Source: Ralstonia soli | GTDB lineage: Bacteria > Pseudomonadota > Gammaproteobacteria > Burkholderiales > Burkholderiaceae | Length of the DNA stretch: 64,000 nucleotides | NCBI RefSeq assembly: GCF_023955655.1 | Contig: NZ_JAMXHT010000002.1 | Span: 1 to 64,000 of the forward strand | Direction: 5' to 3' | In this document: positions 24,463 through 33,540 of the stretch, one piece after another | Numbering within the stretch: the stretch's first letter is position 1 | How the letters are laid out: every line of letters starts with the position of its first letter | Position numbers and translations under genes: made by a program | Notes under the pieces: generated by a model | The model's input: only the letters and a program-made list of their open reading frames with translations | Databases searched by the model: none | What the model was told of the DNA's origin: nothing

Positions 24463-25611
24463 ATGCGTTTTTCACTGATCTATGAAGCACAAACCGTTGA
24501 CGCATCGCGCGCCGGTGATCACAAGGTATTCGACGAAATCATGGAGCAGGTCGAGCTTGCGGAGGCGCAAGGCTTCGACGTGATCTGGGCTGTGGAGCAC
24601 ACTGCCCTGACCAACTACGCGCACATGAGCGCGCCCGAGACCTTCCTGTCGTTCGTGGCGGGTCGCACGCGCCGCATTGGCATTGGCCACGGCGTGGTCT
24701 GCCTGCCGCCGGCCATGAACCACCCCGTCAAGGTGGCCGAGCGCATTGCCACGCTCGACATCCTCTCCGGCGGCCGTGTGCACTTTGGCGTGGGCAAGGG
24801 CGGCACGCAGCAGGAGGCCGGCACCTTCGGCTACGACCTGAATACGCTGCACCCGATGATCGACGAGTCGATGTACCTGATTCCGAAGATCCTCACGCAG
24901 GATGAGATCGAGCACGACGGCGAGTTCATCAAGATCCCGCGCCGCCCGATTCATCCGAAGCCGCGCCAGGACCCGCACCCGCTGATGTACCTCGCGTGTA
25001 CCAACGCCGACACGCTGCAGCGCGCGGGCGCACGCGGCATGGGCGCGCTGGTGCTCGGCTTCGGTGGCCCGGAAGACGTGGCCAAGAAGAACGCCATCTA
25101 CCGCGATGCCTGGAATGCGCGCAAGCCGGAAGACCAGGTGGGTTTCCGTCCGCATCAGCATCTGGCCGCACTGTGCCCGACCATCGTGCTGGAAGACGGC
25201 CTGGCCGCCCGCAAGATCGGTATCAAGGGGCAGCGTTACTTCATGGAGTCGCTGGCCTACTGGTATTCGGGCGGCGCTCGTCCGGACCCGGATTCGTGGG
25301 ACATCGAGCATGGTCTGGCAGAAGACGCGCAAGGCAAGACCGTCATCAAGACGAGCTTCGCTTCCGAGAAGGTGTCGGTCGACTTCAGCGACCCGAGCAT
25401 GATGATGCTCAACCCCAACCACGCCTACGGCACGGTCGAGGACTGCATCAACTACGTGCAGCGCCTGATCGACGCCGGCGCCGATGAAATCCTCTTCATC
25501 TGCCAGATGGGCACGGTGCCGCAATGGGCGCAGCTGGAAACCATCCGCAATATCGGTGAGCACGTGATCCCGCATTTCCGCGCGAAAGGCCACGCGCTGC
25601 GCGTCGCCTGA
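24463..25611 (+). CDS. Luciferase-like (LLM class) flavin-dependent oxidoreductase
   Basis: This is a 382-residue TIM-barrel protein of the bacterial luciferase superfamily: MRFSLIYEAQ start, FDVIWAVEHTALTNYAHMSAPETFLSFVAGRTRRIGIGHGVVCLP, KVAERIATLDILSGGRVHFGVGKGGT. These enzymes use reduced flavin from a separate reductase, or coenzyme F420 in other taxa, to oxygenate or reduce substrates. ATG 24463 is placed by GGAGAC about 8 bp upstream. It stands alone between dyad D and dyad E, so it is probably its own transcription unit in the regulon. A monooxygenase for a steroid ring or side chain is plausible; the sequence does not show the reaction. Confidence 0.75.
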   Translation: MRFSLIYEAQTVDASRAGDHKVFDEIMEQVELAEAQGFDVIWAVEHTALTNYAHMSAPETFLSFVAGRTRRIGIGHGVVCLPPAMNHPVKVAERIATLDILSGGRVHFGVGKGGTQQEAGTFGYDLNTLHPMIDESMYLIPKILTQDEIEHDGEFIKIPRRPIHPKPRQDPHPLMYLACTNADTLQRAGARGMGALVLGFGGPEDVAKKNAIYRDAWNARKPEDQVGFRPHQHLAALCPTIVLEDGLAARKIGIKGQRYFMESLAYWYSGGARPDPDSWDIEHGLAEDAQGKTVIKTSFASEKVSVDFSDPSMMMLNPNHAYGTVEDCINYVQRLIDAGADEILFICQMGTVPQWAQLETIRNIGEHVIPHFRAKGHALRVA

Positions 25612-25636
25612 GGCGGCTGCCCGCTGCCGGTTTGCC

Positions 25637-25680
25637 TAGTCCCGTCAGACGATGGCAGCCGGCGGCGGCAGTGCGAGCAT
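25637..25680 (+). promoter_or_regulatory. Regulatory dyad (site E) upstream of hsaA
   Basis: TAGTC-ccgtca-GACGATG at 25637-25654 is a full consensus match. GAGCAT at 25675-25680 lies at the standard 30.5-bp spacing but is a weak -10. The hsaA start is 79 bp after the dyad. Confidence 0.65.
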
Positions 25681-25731
25681 CAACTCACGATAAGACATGC
25701 CGACGCAGGCATCAGCAAGAGGAGACAAGCG

Positions 25732-26925
25732 GTGCACCGAGACTTCGATTCCCAGGCTCTGGCAGCAGAACTGATCGGGCGCGCTCACGCCCTGGCGCCG
25801 ACCCTGGCGCAACGTGCCGAGCAAGCCGAACAGGGCGCGCGTGTGCCCGAGCAAACCGTGGCCGACATGCAGGCCGCGGGCTTCTTCAAGGTGCTGCAGC
25901 CGCGCCGCTATGGCGGCTACGAGCTGGAGCCGCAGACCTTCTTCGACATCCAGATGGCGCTGGCCAAGGGCTGCATGTCCACTGCCTGGGTCTACGGGGT
26001 GATCGGGGTCCACAACTGGCAGCTCGCGCTGTTTGACGAGCGCGCCCAGCAGGAAGTCTGGGGCGACGATCCCACGACGCTGATCGCGTCTTCCTACATG
26101 CCGGTGGCCAAGGTCACGACGGTCGAAGGCGGGTTTCGCGTGTCCGGGCATTGGAAATTTTCGAGCGGCAGCGAGCTGTGCGAGTGGATCTTCCTCGGTG
26201 GGCTGGTGCCGCCGTCGGCGCCGGGCAACCCGCCGGAGTACCGCACGTTCCTGCTGCCGCGCGCCGACTACACCATCAACCGCAACTGGGATGTGATGGG
26301 CCTGCGCGGCACCGGCAGCCACGACATCGTGGTGGACGACGTGTTCGTGCCCGAGTACCGCACGCACCGCGCCACCGATGGCGCCATGGGCACGAGCCCG
26401 GGGCTGGCCTTGAACGATTCGCCGCTGTACCGCCTGCCGTTCGCGCAGATTTTCGTGCGTGCCGTCTGCACCGCGTGCATCGGTGCGCTGGAGGGCGGTC
26501 TGGAAGACTTCCGCGACTACGCCAGCGGCCGCGTGAGCGCCAACAGCGGCGGCAAGACGGCCGATGACGGCGGTGCGCAGCTGGCCTACGCCGATGCCAC
26601 CGTGGGCATCGACGAGATGCGCCTCATCCTGCAGCGCAATTTCAATGAACTGATGGACGCCGCACGCACCGGAAAGCAGGTCGAACTGGAGCGTCGGCTG
26701 CATTTCCGCTACCAGTCGTCGCAGGTGGCAGAGCGTTGCGCCCGGCTGGCCAACGGCCTGCTGCGCTACTCGGGCGGCAACGGCATCTACAACAGCAACC
26801 CGCTGGTCCGCCGCTTCCTGGATCTGCACGCCGCACGTGCGCACTATGCGAACAACGTCGACCGCTTCGGCCAGAACTTTGGCGGCGTGATGATGGGGCG
26901 CACCAACACCGACTTCTTCATCTGA
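25732..26925 (+). CDS. hsaA: 3-HSA hydroxylase oxygenase component, HsaA/TesA2-like
   Basis: This is a 397-residue flavin monooxygenase of the acyl-CoA-dehydrogenase fold. It shows ARVPEQTVADMQAAGFFKVLQPRRYGGYE, GHWKFSSGSELCEWIFLGG, RGTGSHDIVVDDVFVPEYRT and an end ANNVDRFGQNFGGVMMGRTNTDFF, as in HsaA (TesA2), which hydroxylates the phenolic seco-steroid 3-HSA to the catechol 3,4-DHSA using FMNH2. The start is GTG 25732 with GAGGAGA about 7 bp upstream. It heads the operon with kstD, the reductase hsaB and kshB. The cognate ring-cleavage dioxygenase is at 33541. Confidence 0.8.
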   Translation: MHRDFDSQALAAELIGRAHALAPTLAQRAEQAEQGARVPEQTVADMQAAGFFKVLQPRRYGGYELEPQTFFDIQMALAKGCMSTAWVYGVIGVHNWQLALFDERAQQEVWGDDPTTLIASSYMPVAKVTTVEGGFRVSGHWKFSSGSELCEWIFLGGLVPPSAPGNPPEYRTFLLPRADYTINRNWDVMGLRGTGSHDIVVDDVFVPEYRTHRATDGAMGTSPGLALNDSPLYRLPFAQIFVRAVCTACIGALEGGLEDFRDYASGRVSANSGGKTADDGGAQLAYADATVGIDEMRLILQRNFNELMDAARTGKQVELERRLHFRYQSSQVAERCARLANGLLRYSGGNGIYNSNPLVRRFLDLHAARAHYANNVDRFGQNFGGVMMGRTNTDFFI

Positions 26926-26943
26926 GGCGGCCAGGAGCGAAGC

Positions 26944-28707
26944 ATGAGCGAGAACGCGATGCAGAACGCCGGGCAGGCGCAGGCCGCTCAGGTGGTGGAG
27001 TTCGATGTGGTGGTGGTGGGGTCGGGCGGCGGCGGCATGCTGGCTGCGTGCCGAGCGGCCGATCAGGGGCTGTCGGTGCTGGTGCTGGAGAAGAGCGGCC
27101 AGTATGGCGGCACCACCGCCATATCGGGTGGGGGCATCTGGATCCCGCTCAATCATCACATCGAAGAGGCGGGCGGCAAGGACAGCTACGACACCGCGCT
27201 GACCTACCTGGAAGCCTGCACGCAAGGCCTGTCCTCACCGCAACGTTTGCGTGCCTACCTTGAGCAAGCGCCGCGCATGCTGCGCTACCTGGAAGAGCGC
27301 ACGCGCGTGCGTTACTACTCGCTGCCGCTCTACGCCGACTACTTCCAGCGCCTGCCTGGCGCCATGCCGGGCTATCGCGCATTGGACCCGATGCCGTTCG
27401 ACGGTGCTGCGCTGGGTGACGAGTTCAAACGGCTGCGCGAGCCGTCGCCGGCTACCCTGGTCGGTGGCCGCGTCTCGGTGACATCGCGCGAAGCCCACAC
27501 CATGTGGACGCGCTCCCGCGGCTGGCTTGGCTTGACGGTACGGCAGTTTGCGCGTTACTGGCTCGACTTTGGCTGGCGCCGCAAGACGTCGCGCGACAGG
27601 CGGCTGACGCTGGGCAACGCGCTGGCCGGCGGCTTGCGGCACGCCCTGCTTGAGCGCCGCATTCCGCTGTGGCTCGACACGGCACTGAGCGACCTGATTG
27701 TGGAAGAGGGCCGCGTTGCCGGTGTTGAGGTGATGCGTGAAGGCCGCCGCGTGAGCGTGCGAGCCAGACGTGGGGTGATTCTTGCCGCGGGCGGGTTTGA
27801 ACGTAACCAGGCCATGCGGGAGAAGTATCTGCCGCAACCCACTCGGGCCGAATGGAGTGCCACACCGCCCAACAATACGGGGGACACCATTCTCGCCGCA
27901 CAGCGCATCGGCGCTGCGCTGGATCTGATGTCGCACGTCTGGGGCGCTCCCACTGTGCGCGTTGCCGGGGAAGAAAAGCAGCGTCCGATCTTCATCGAGC
28001 GTGCCGCGCCCGGCTGCATGGTGGTCAACGGCAAGGGCCGGCGTTTCGTCAACGAAGCCGCGCCGTACTCCGAGTTCGTGCCGGCCATGTACCGGGACCA
28101 CGAGCAAACGGGCTGCAGCGTGCCGGCCTGGATGGTGTTCGATGCGACATTCCGGCAGAAGTTTGCGTGCGGGCCGATCCTGCCTGCCTCGGTGATGCCG
28201 GATCACCGCATTCCCGCGGCGTTCCGGGACGTGCTCGTGCGCGCTGACACGCTGGAAGCGCTTGCGGCCAAGACGGGCATCGACGGTGCAGGCCTGGCCG
28301 CCAGCGCGGCGCGCATGAATGACTATGCGGCAACCGGCGTGGACGCCGAGTTCGGCAAGGGCGACAACGTGTTTGACACCTACTACGGTGACCCGAGCGT
28401 GAAGCCCAACCCCTGCCTCGCACCGATCGACCGGGCACCGTTCTATGCGGTGCGGCTGGACGCCGGAGACATCGGCACCAAGGGCGGTCTGCTGACGGAC
28501 GAGCGAGCACGCGTGCTGCGGGAAGACGGTTCGTGCATCGCCGGTCTGTTCGCCATCGGCAACAACAGTGCGTCGATGATGGGCACCAGCTATCCGGGCG
28601 CGGGCGCGACGATCGGCCCTGCCATGACATTCGGTTTCATCGCGGCCGACACGCTGGCCAGCGAGAGCACTGCCCGAAACGAAGGGCGCGCCACGGCAGT
28701 GGCGTAA
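26944..28707 (+). CDS. kstD: 3-ketosteroid delta1-dehydrogenase (KstD-like)
   Basis: This is a 587-residue flavoprotein. The dinucleotide-binding motif is FDVVVVGSGGGGMLAACRAA (about 18-38), followed by GGTTAISGGGIWIP, and the C-terminus has APFYAVRLDAGDIGTKGGLLTDERARVL and GTSYPGAGATIGPAMTFGF. The Tyr and Gly of PFY....G and the GTKGG stretch are the substrate-binding features of delta1-KSTDs, which introduce the 1,2 double bond that, with KshA 9alpha-hydroxylation, triggers ring B opening. Length is normal for the family. A second, shorter FAD dehydrogenase at 54216 is more divergent. Confidence 0.8.
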   Translation: MSENAMQNAGQAQAAQVVEFDVVVVGSGGGGMLAACRAADQGLSVLVLEKSGQYGGTTAISGGGIWIPLNHHIEEAGGKDSYDTALTYLEACTQGLSSPQRLRAYLEQAPRMLRYLEERTRVRYYSLPLYADYFQRLPGAMPGYRALDPMPFDGAALGDEFKRLREPSPATLVGGRVSVTSREAHTMWTRSRGWLGLTVRQFARYWLDFGWRRKTSRDRRLTLGNALAGGLRHALLERRIPLWLDTALSDLIVEEGRVAGVEVMREGRRVSVRARRGVILAAGGFERNQAMREKYLPQPTRAEWSATPPNNTGDTILAAQRIGAALDLMSHVWGAPTVRVAGEEKQRPIFIERAAPGCMVVNGKGRRFVNEAAPYSEFVPAMYRDHEQTGCSVPAWMVFDATFRQKFACGPILPASVMPDHRIPAAFRDVLVRADTLEALAAKTGIDGAGLAASAARMNDYAATGVDAEFGKGDNVFDTYYGDPSVKPNPCLAPIDRAPFYAVRLDAGDIGTKGGLLTDERARVLREDGSCIAGLFAIGNNSASMMGTSYPGAGATIGPAMTFGFIAADTLASESTARNEGRATAVA

Positions 28708-28779
28708 GCAGCCGAACGCAGAACACGCTTTTTTTTGGGGCGCACGCAGGCGCGGCGCCCTTGTATATGGAGACGCATC

Positions 28780-29298
28780 ATGAGCCAAGACATTTCCACC
28801 AAGCTGCGCGAAGACATGTTGTCGGCCATGCGGCGCATGGCCCGTTCGGTAGCAGTCGTCAGCTGCCGCGACAGCGAGCGGCGCTATTCGATGTCGGTGA
28901 CCGCCGTCGATTCCCTGTCGGCCGACCCGCCGTCGCTGCTCATCTGCATCAACCGCAACTCGTCGATCTATCCGCCGTTGGATGCGGGTGCGGATTTCTG
29001 CGTGAACCTGCTGGCGGTCGACCATCGCGAAATCGCCGTCGATTGCAGCGGCCGCCTCAAGGGCGAGGACCGCTTCACCACCGCAGCGTGGGATGCCGAC
29101 CAACAGGGCGTGCCTTATCTGCAGGATGCGCAGGCGGCGCTGATCTGCGAACAGGATGGGCGATTCGACTACGGCACGCACGCCGTCTTCATCGGCCGCT
29201 TGCGTGAAGTGCGCCTGTCGGGCGAGGTGGCGCCGCTGGTGTATGTGGACGGCCAGTACTCCAAGTCGGCGCCGCTGATGGGGATGTGCGCGGCCTGA
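28780..29298 (+). CDS. hsaB: Flavin reductase, HsaB/TesA1-like
   Basis: This 172-residue protein of the FMN-binding flavin-reductase-like family begins DISTKLREDMLSAMRRMARSVAVVSCRD, with the pattern SVTAVDSLSADPPSLLICINRNSS and FCVNLLAVDHREIA. It would supply reduced flavin to HsaA. ATG 28780 follows GGAGA at a good distance; the upstream ATG-like extension carries no SD. It lies 73 bp after kstD behind an AT-rich spacer with an octa-T run, while other genes in the operon are nearly contiguous. Assignment to HsaB rests on family and neighbourhood; other two-component monooxygenases could also use it, including the luciferase-like enzyme at 24463. Confidence 0.75.
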   Translation: MSQDISTKLREDMLSAMRRMARSVAVVSCRDSERRYSMSVTAVDSLSADPPSLLICINRNSSIYPPLDAGADFCVNLLAVDHREIAVDCSGRLKGEDRFTTAAWDADQQGVPYLQDAQAALICEQDGRFDYGTHAVFIGRLREVRLSGEVAPLVYVDGQYSKSAPLMGMCAA

Positions 29299-29337
29299 AG
29301 TCCGCAGGAATTGGGGCAGGAAGGAAGGGGTAAAACT

Positions 29338-30105
29338 ATGAGCCATCGTGTTGAAGGCAAGATTGCCATCGTGACCGGCGCCGCGAGCGGCGTGGGCAAG
29401 GAAGACGCGCTGCTGCTGGCGCGCCATGGCGCACGCGTGGTGTTGACCGACCGCGACGAGGACAGCGGAAATGCCGTGGCACGCGAGATTGGCGATGCCG
29501 CCCTGTTCGTGAAGCACGACATCAGCAGCGAGGCAGACTGGGAACACGTGATGGCCACGGCGCAAGCGCGCTTCGGTGCGCCGGACGTGCTCGTCAACAA
29601 CGCTGGCATCCTCGCCTTGGGCACGGTGGAAGACACCACGCTCGATCTATGGCAACGCATCATGCGCGTGAATGCCGACGGCTATTTCCTCGGCTGCAAA
29701 TACGGCGTGACCGCCATGAAGGCGCGCGGCGGCACGATCATCAATATGTCGTCGGTGGCAGCGCTGGGCGGCATGGCGCACTTCTGCGCCTACAGCGCCA
29801 GCAAGGGCGCGGTGACGGCGCTCACGCGCAGCGTGGCGGCGCACTGCAAACAGCAGGGTTACAAGATCCGCTGCAACTCGGTCCACCCCGACGGCATCCT
29901 GACGCCGATGACCGCGGCGCTGCTGCCGCCGGACAGTGGTGCGGGCACGGAGGATGCTGCTCGCAGGCAGGCTGCTCTGCAGCGGATGGCGGACCCGCGC
30001 GACATTGCCAATCTCGTGCTGTTCCTGGCGTCCGACGAGTCGCGCTTCATCAATGGCGCCGAATTGCGCATCGATAACGCGCAAACCATCATGGGCCTGG
30101 CCTGA
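29338..30105 (+). CDS. 3beta/17beta-hydroxysteroid dehydrogenase (SDR)
   Basis: This 255-residue SDR is strikingly like the 3(17)beta-hydroxysteroid dehydrogenase of Comamonas testosteroni. Shared features are GKxAxVTGxASGVG (8-20), the stretch FVxHDxSSEADW, VLVNNAGIL (84-92), INMxSV, AYSASKxAVxALTR (Tyr152, Lys156, with Ser139 and Asn112), HPDGIxTPM and VLFLASDES. It would interconvert hydroxyl and keto groups at C3 or C17 with NAD(H). ATG 29338 lies behind GGAAGGGG; the longer open frame upstream is unneeded. A close match I can name, although I worked from memory of the reference protein. Confidence 0.8.
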   Translation: MSHRVEGKIAIVTGAASGVGKEDALLLARHGARVVLTDRDEDSGNAVAREIGDAALFVKHDISSEADWEHVMATAQARFGAPDVLVNNAGILALGTVEDTTLDLWQRIMRVNADGYFLGCKYGVTAMKARGGTIINMSSVAALGGMAHFCAYSASKGAVTALTRSVAAHCKQQGYKIRCNSVHPDGILTPMTAALLPPDSGAGTEDAARRQAALQRMADPRDIANLVLFLASDESRFINGAELRIDNAQTIMGLA

Positions 30106-30115
30106 GGCGCTGATC

Positions 30116-31162
30116 ATGGTGCAACCGCAATTTCATCGGCTCCAGATTGCCGAGGTCGTGGCCGAGACTGAAGACGCCCGGTCGCTGGTGTTCGACCTGC
30201 CCGAATCGCTGCGCGACGTCTTTGCGTACCGGCCGGGCCAGTTTCTGACGCTCCGGGTGCCGGTCAACGGCACGGTCCAGCAACGTTGCTATTCGCTCTC
30301 TAGCTCACCACAGGTGGACGAGGCGCTGCGCGTGACCATCAAGCGCGTGCGCAGCGGCCAGGTTTCGAACTGGATCTGCGACCACCTTGGCGCGGGCGAC
30401 ACGATCGAGGTCATGCCGCCGGCGGGCGTGTTCACGCCGCGCGCGCTGCATGGCGATTTCCTGCTCCTGGCCGGCGGCAGCGGCATCACCCCGGTGCTGT
30501 CGATTGCCAAGGCCGCGCTGCGGCATGGGCGCGGCAACATCACGCTCGTGTACGCCAACCGGGACGAGAACGCCATCATCTTCCGCGATGCGCTGCGCGA
30601 ACTGGCAGCGCAGCACCCGGGGCGGCTGCGCGTGATCCACTGGCTCGACAGCGTGCTCGGGCCGCCTTCCTCGCGTCAGCTTGAAGAGCTGGTGCGTCCG
30701 TGGAGCCTGGCCGATTGCTTCATCTGCGGCCCCGCGCCGTTCATGGACTGCGCGCAGGCGGCGCTGCAGGCGCTGGGTGTGCCGCCGGGCCAGATCCATC
30801 TGGAGCGGTTTGGCGCCGCGCCCGTGCAGCCGGCAACCGAAGCGCCGCATGCGGCATCGGAAGTCGAAGCCCTTGGCGCCTGCGCGCCCGTGCCGATGAC
30901 GGTGGAGCTGGATGGCACCGCGCATCGGGTCACGGCGCAGGCCGGTGAAACCGTGCTCGATGCCCTGCTGCGCGCCGACATCGCTGCGCCAAACTCGTGC
31001 CGCACCGGTTTATGCGGGGCCTGCATGTGCCGCGTTGAAGGCGGCAATGTCAGGCTGGGCGAAAACCATGTACTCGATGCAGCCGACCTGGAGGCCGGCT
31101 GGACCCTGGCCTGCCAGGCCGTACCTGTCGGCGATGAAGTTCACCTGAAATTTCCGGACTGA
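30116..31162 (+). CDS. kshB: KshB-like ferredoxin reductase (Rieske oxygenase partner)
   Basis: This 348-residue reductase has three parts: an FAD domain (RCYSLSSSP, about 61-69), an NAD(P)H domain (LLLAGGSGITPVLSI, about residues 119-133) and a C-terminal plant-type [2Fe-2S] domain with NSCRTGLCGACMCRV followed by a distal Cys in TLACQA. This order is that of KshB, the electron donor of KshA. It starts 10 bp after the HSD gene. It is the only such reductase in the window although two KshA-like oxygenases are present, so it may serve both; the related HsaAB pair does not need it. Confidence 0.8.
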   Translation: MVQPQFHRLQIAEVVAETEDARSLVFDLPESLRDVFAYRPGQFLTLRVPVNGTVQQRCYSLSSSPQVDEALRVTIKRVRSGQVSNWICDHLGAGDTIEVMPPAGVFTPRALHGDFLLLAGGSGITPVLSIAKAALRHGRGNITLVYANRDENAIIFRDALRELAAQHPGRLRVIHWLDSVLGPPSSRQLEELVRPWSLADCFICGPAPFMDCAQAALQALGVPPGQIHLERFGAAPVQPATEAPHAASEVEALGACAPVPMTVELDGTAHRVTAQAGETVLDALLRADIAAPNSCRTGLCGACMCRVEGGNVRLGENHVLDAADLEAGWTLACQAVPVGDEVHLKFPD

Positions 31163-31163
31163 C

Positions 31164-32792
31164 ATGACCACTTCCGACACCATCGAAAACGCCGCCATGA
31201 CGCGCGATTCCGGGCAGGAGCGCACGCAGCCCGCGAGCACCATTCCCGAGTTGCTGTGCCGTGCCGCGAAGCAGTACGACCAACGCGTCGCCATTCAGGA
31301 GGACGGCTTGCGGCTGACCTACGCCGCGCTCAATGCGCAGCGTGTCGAGGTCGCCCGCGCGCTGCTGGGGCTAGGAGTCGAACCCGGTGACCGGGTGGCC
31401 GTGTGGGCGCCGAACCTGTCCGAGTGGATTCTGACCACGCTGGCTGCGCAAAGCATTGGCGCGGTACTGGTGCCGATCAACACCCGCATGAAGGGGGTGG
31501 AGGTGGCGACCACCCTGGCCGATAGCGGCGCCCGCGTGCTGTTCTGCATCGACCACTTCCTTGGCGAGACCTATCCGGAACTGCTGGCGCCGCACAAGCC
31601 GGCCAGCCTGGAGCGTGTAGTGGTGCTGCGCCCGCGTGCGGAGCGGCCCATGGTTGACGGCGAACTGCTGTGGGCGGATTTCCTGAGCCTGGCCGCCAAG
31701 GTGGACGACGCGCAATTCCGCGCCTGCGAGCAGCGCGTGACCGGCGACACCGTGATGGACATCATGTTTACCTCGGGCACGACCGGCCGCCCGAAAGGCG
31801 TGATGACATCGCAGGCGCAGAACCTGCGTGCGGCCGACGGTTGGGCGTCGATCACCGGGCTCGAAGCGGGTGACCGTTACCTCATCGTCAACCCGTTCTT
31901 CCACACCTTTGGCTACAAGGCCGGCTGGCTCGCGGCGCTCACGCGCGGTGCCACCGTCCTGCCGCATCTGGTGTTCGACGCCGATGCGGTGATGACGCGT
32001 ATCGAGAACGAACGCGTGACCGTGTTGCCCGGCCCGCCGACGCTGTATCAATCGCTGCTGAACAGCCCGCGCCTGCGCGAGTTCGATCTGTCGTCGCTGC
32101 GCTTGGCTGTGACGGGGGCGTCGGCGATTCCGCCCGTGCTGATCGAGCGCATGCGCACCGAGTTGGGCTTGCGCGATATCCACACCGGCTACGGTCTGAC
32201 GGAATCGTGCGGCTTTGCCACGCTCACCCGCACCGGCGACAGTGCTGAAACCGTGGCGCTGACCTCCGGCTGCGCCATGCCCGGCATCGAACTGCGCTGC
32301 GTGGATACCAAGGGCCAGCCGGTGCCGCCCGACGAGCCGGGTGAGGTGCTGGTGCGCGGCTACAACGTCATGCGCGGGTACTTCAACCAGGCCGACGCCA
32401 CCGCCGCGACCATCGATGCCGATGGCTGGCTGCATACGGGCGACATTGGGGTACTGGATAGCCGCGGCTATCTGCGCATCACCGATCGCATCAAGGACAT
32501 GTTCATCGTCGGCGGCTTCAATTGCTATCCGGCCGAGATCGAGAAGCTGCTGGCATCGCACCCGGCCATCGCGCAGTGCGCCGTGGTGGGCATGCCGCAC
32601 GAACGGCTCGGAGAGGTGGGCAAGGCGTACGTCGTGCTGCGCCATGGCGCCCGCCTCACTGCGGATGACCTGATCGGCTGGGCGCGGCGCTGCATGTCCA
32701 ACTACAAGGTGCCGCGCGAGATTGCCTTCGTGCAGACGCTGCCGATCAGCGCGGCGGGCAAGATTCTCAAGTACCGGTTGCGCGAATCCTGA
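31164..32792 (+). CDS. fadD3: AMP-forming acyl-CoA synthetase, FadD3-like, copy 2
   Basis: This 542-residue ANL ligase has IMFTSGTTGRPKGVM (ATP loop), YGLTESCG, GWLHTGD and a C-terminal SAAGKILKYRLRES with the catalytic Lys. It is strongly similar to the ligase at 13543. In actinobacteria FadD3 activates HIP, the ring C/D remnant left after ring A/B removal, and starts its beta-oxidation; here the ipdA-ipdB-ipdC genes for later HIP steps lie just downstream, which supports the name. The FadD3 identity of this copy rather than the other is inferred from position. ATG 31164 follows KshB directly (TGACATGA); ATG 31197 is a shorter alternative. Confidence 0.65.
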   Translation: MTTSDTIENAAMTRDSGQERTQPASTIPELLCRAAKQYDQRVAIQEDGLRLTYAALNAQRVEVARALLGLGVEPGDRVAVWAPNLSEWILTTLAAQSIGAVLVPINTRMKGVEVATTLADSGARVLFCIDHFLGETYPELLAPHKPASLERVVVLRPRAERPMVDGELLWADFLSLAAKVDDAQFRACEQRVTGDTVMDIMFTSGTTGRPKGVMTSQAQNLRAADGWASITGLEAGDRYLIVNPFFHTFGYKAGWLAALTRGATVLPHLVFDADAVMTRIENERVTVLPGPPTLYQSLLNSPRLREFDLSSLRLAVTGASAIPPVLIERMRTELGLRDIHTGYGLTESCGFATLTRTGDSAETVALTSGCAMPGIELRCVDTKGQPVPPDEPGEVLVRGYNVMRGYFNQADATAATIDADGWLHTGDIGVLDSRGYLRITDRIKDMFIVGGFNCYPAEIEKLLASHPAIAQCAVVGMPHERLGEVGKAYVVLRHGARLTADDLIGWARRCMSNYKVPREIAFVQTLPISAAGKILKYRLRES

Positions 32793-32801
32793 GCGCTGTC
32801 C

Positions 32802-33398
32802 ATGGTGAAAGTCTATGCACTCGGCGGGATCACCCCCGTCGTGCATCCGGATGCGTTTGTGCATCCGGATGCGGTTCTGATTGGTGACGTGATCGTGGGG
32901 CCGGATTGCTATGTCGGCCCCTGCGCATGTTTGCGCGGCGATTTCGGCCGTATCCGCCTGGAGCGCGGCGCGAACATTCAGGACACCTGCGTTGCGCACT
33001 CGTATCCGGGCGTCGAAGTGCTGGTCGAAGAGGACGGGCACGTCGGCCACGGCGCTGTTCTGCATGGTTGCCGCGTGGGGCGCAATGCCTTGGTCGGCAT
33101 GAACTCGATCATCATGGACGGCGCCGTGGTGGGGGCCGATGCCATGGTCGCCGCCGGTGCCTTCGTCAAGGCCGGCATGGCTGTTCCGCCAGGAACGCTG
33201 GTGGCGGGCATGCCGGCTCGCGTGGTGCGCACACTGAGCCCACAAGACATCGCAAAGAAGTCGGCGGGCACGCGCATGTATCAGGAGCTCGCACGCCGGT
33301 CGCTGGCCGGCATGCGCCTTGTTGACGCGTTGACGAGCGAACAGGACCGGCACACCTCGCACGCCGGAAAGGGCGCGCCCGCGCACACGCAAGACTGA
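32802..33398 (+). CDS. Hexapeptide-repeat protein, PaaY / gamma-carbonic-anhydrase-like
   Basis: This 198-residue left-handed beta-helix protein has repeated hexapeptides (HPDAFVHPDAVLIGDVIVGPDCYVG). The metal-site histidines lie in CVAHSYPG and GHVGHGAVLHG, as in gamma-carbonic anhydrases and PaaY. PaaY removes stalled hydroxylated CoA thioesters in phenylacetate degradation, so a similar CoA-ester salvage role is plausible for a pathway running on bulky steroid CoA esters (inference). The gene contains an 18-bp unit repeated exactly (15 of 18 bp; 32841-32855 and 32859-32873) that encodes consecutive hexapeptides. It is last in the hsaA operon. Confidence 0.75.
   Translation: MVKVYALGGITPVVHPDAFVHPDAVLIGDVIVGPDCYVGPCACLRGDFGRIRLERGANIQDTCVAHSYPGVEVLVEEDGHVGHGAVLHGCRVGRNALVGMNSIIMDGAVVGADAMVAAGAFVKAGMAVPPGTLVAGMPARVVRTLSPQDIAKKSAGTRMYQELARRSLAGMRLVDALTSEQDRHTSHAGKGAPAHTQD
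32841..32873 (+). repeat. Direct repeat inside the PaaY-like gene (hexapeptide unit)
   Basis: A 15-bp sequence (GTGCATCCGGATGCG) occurs at 32841-32855 and 32859-32873 with an 18-bp period, encoding two successive HPDA-type hexapeptides. It looks like a recent codon-level duplication of one beta-helix turn. Confidence 0.7.
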
Positions 33399-33418
33399 GT
33401 ACCGCGCACTCGCGCGGT

Positions 33419-33462
33419 TAGTCTCAATAGACGATGTAGGAAGCTGTCTTCAGCCGAACAAT
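33419..33462 (+). promoter_or_regulatory. Regulatory dyad (site F) upstream of hsaC/tesB
   Basis: TAGTC-tcaata-GACGATG at 33419-33436 is a full consensus match. AACAAT at 33457-33462 begins 30.5 bp from the centre. The tesB start is 106 bp after the dyad. This promoter would drive the longest predicted operon in the window, reaching to 50996. Confidence 0.7.
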
Positions 33463-33540
33463 GGCTCCATCGAAGCCGCATTGCCGCATGTTCCAAGCGG
33501 TGCGGCAGGCAAGGAACCAGACCCGCCAGGAGACAGCAAG

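Noticed and set aside
27235-29565. 776-residue open frame on the minus strand over kstD, hsaB and the 3beta/17beta-HSD gene
   Set aside because: It runs across three good plus-strand genes and their intergenic gaps, has no family features, and is explained by GC-rich codon bias.
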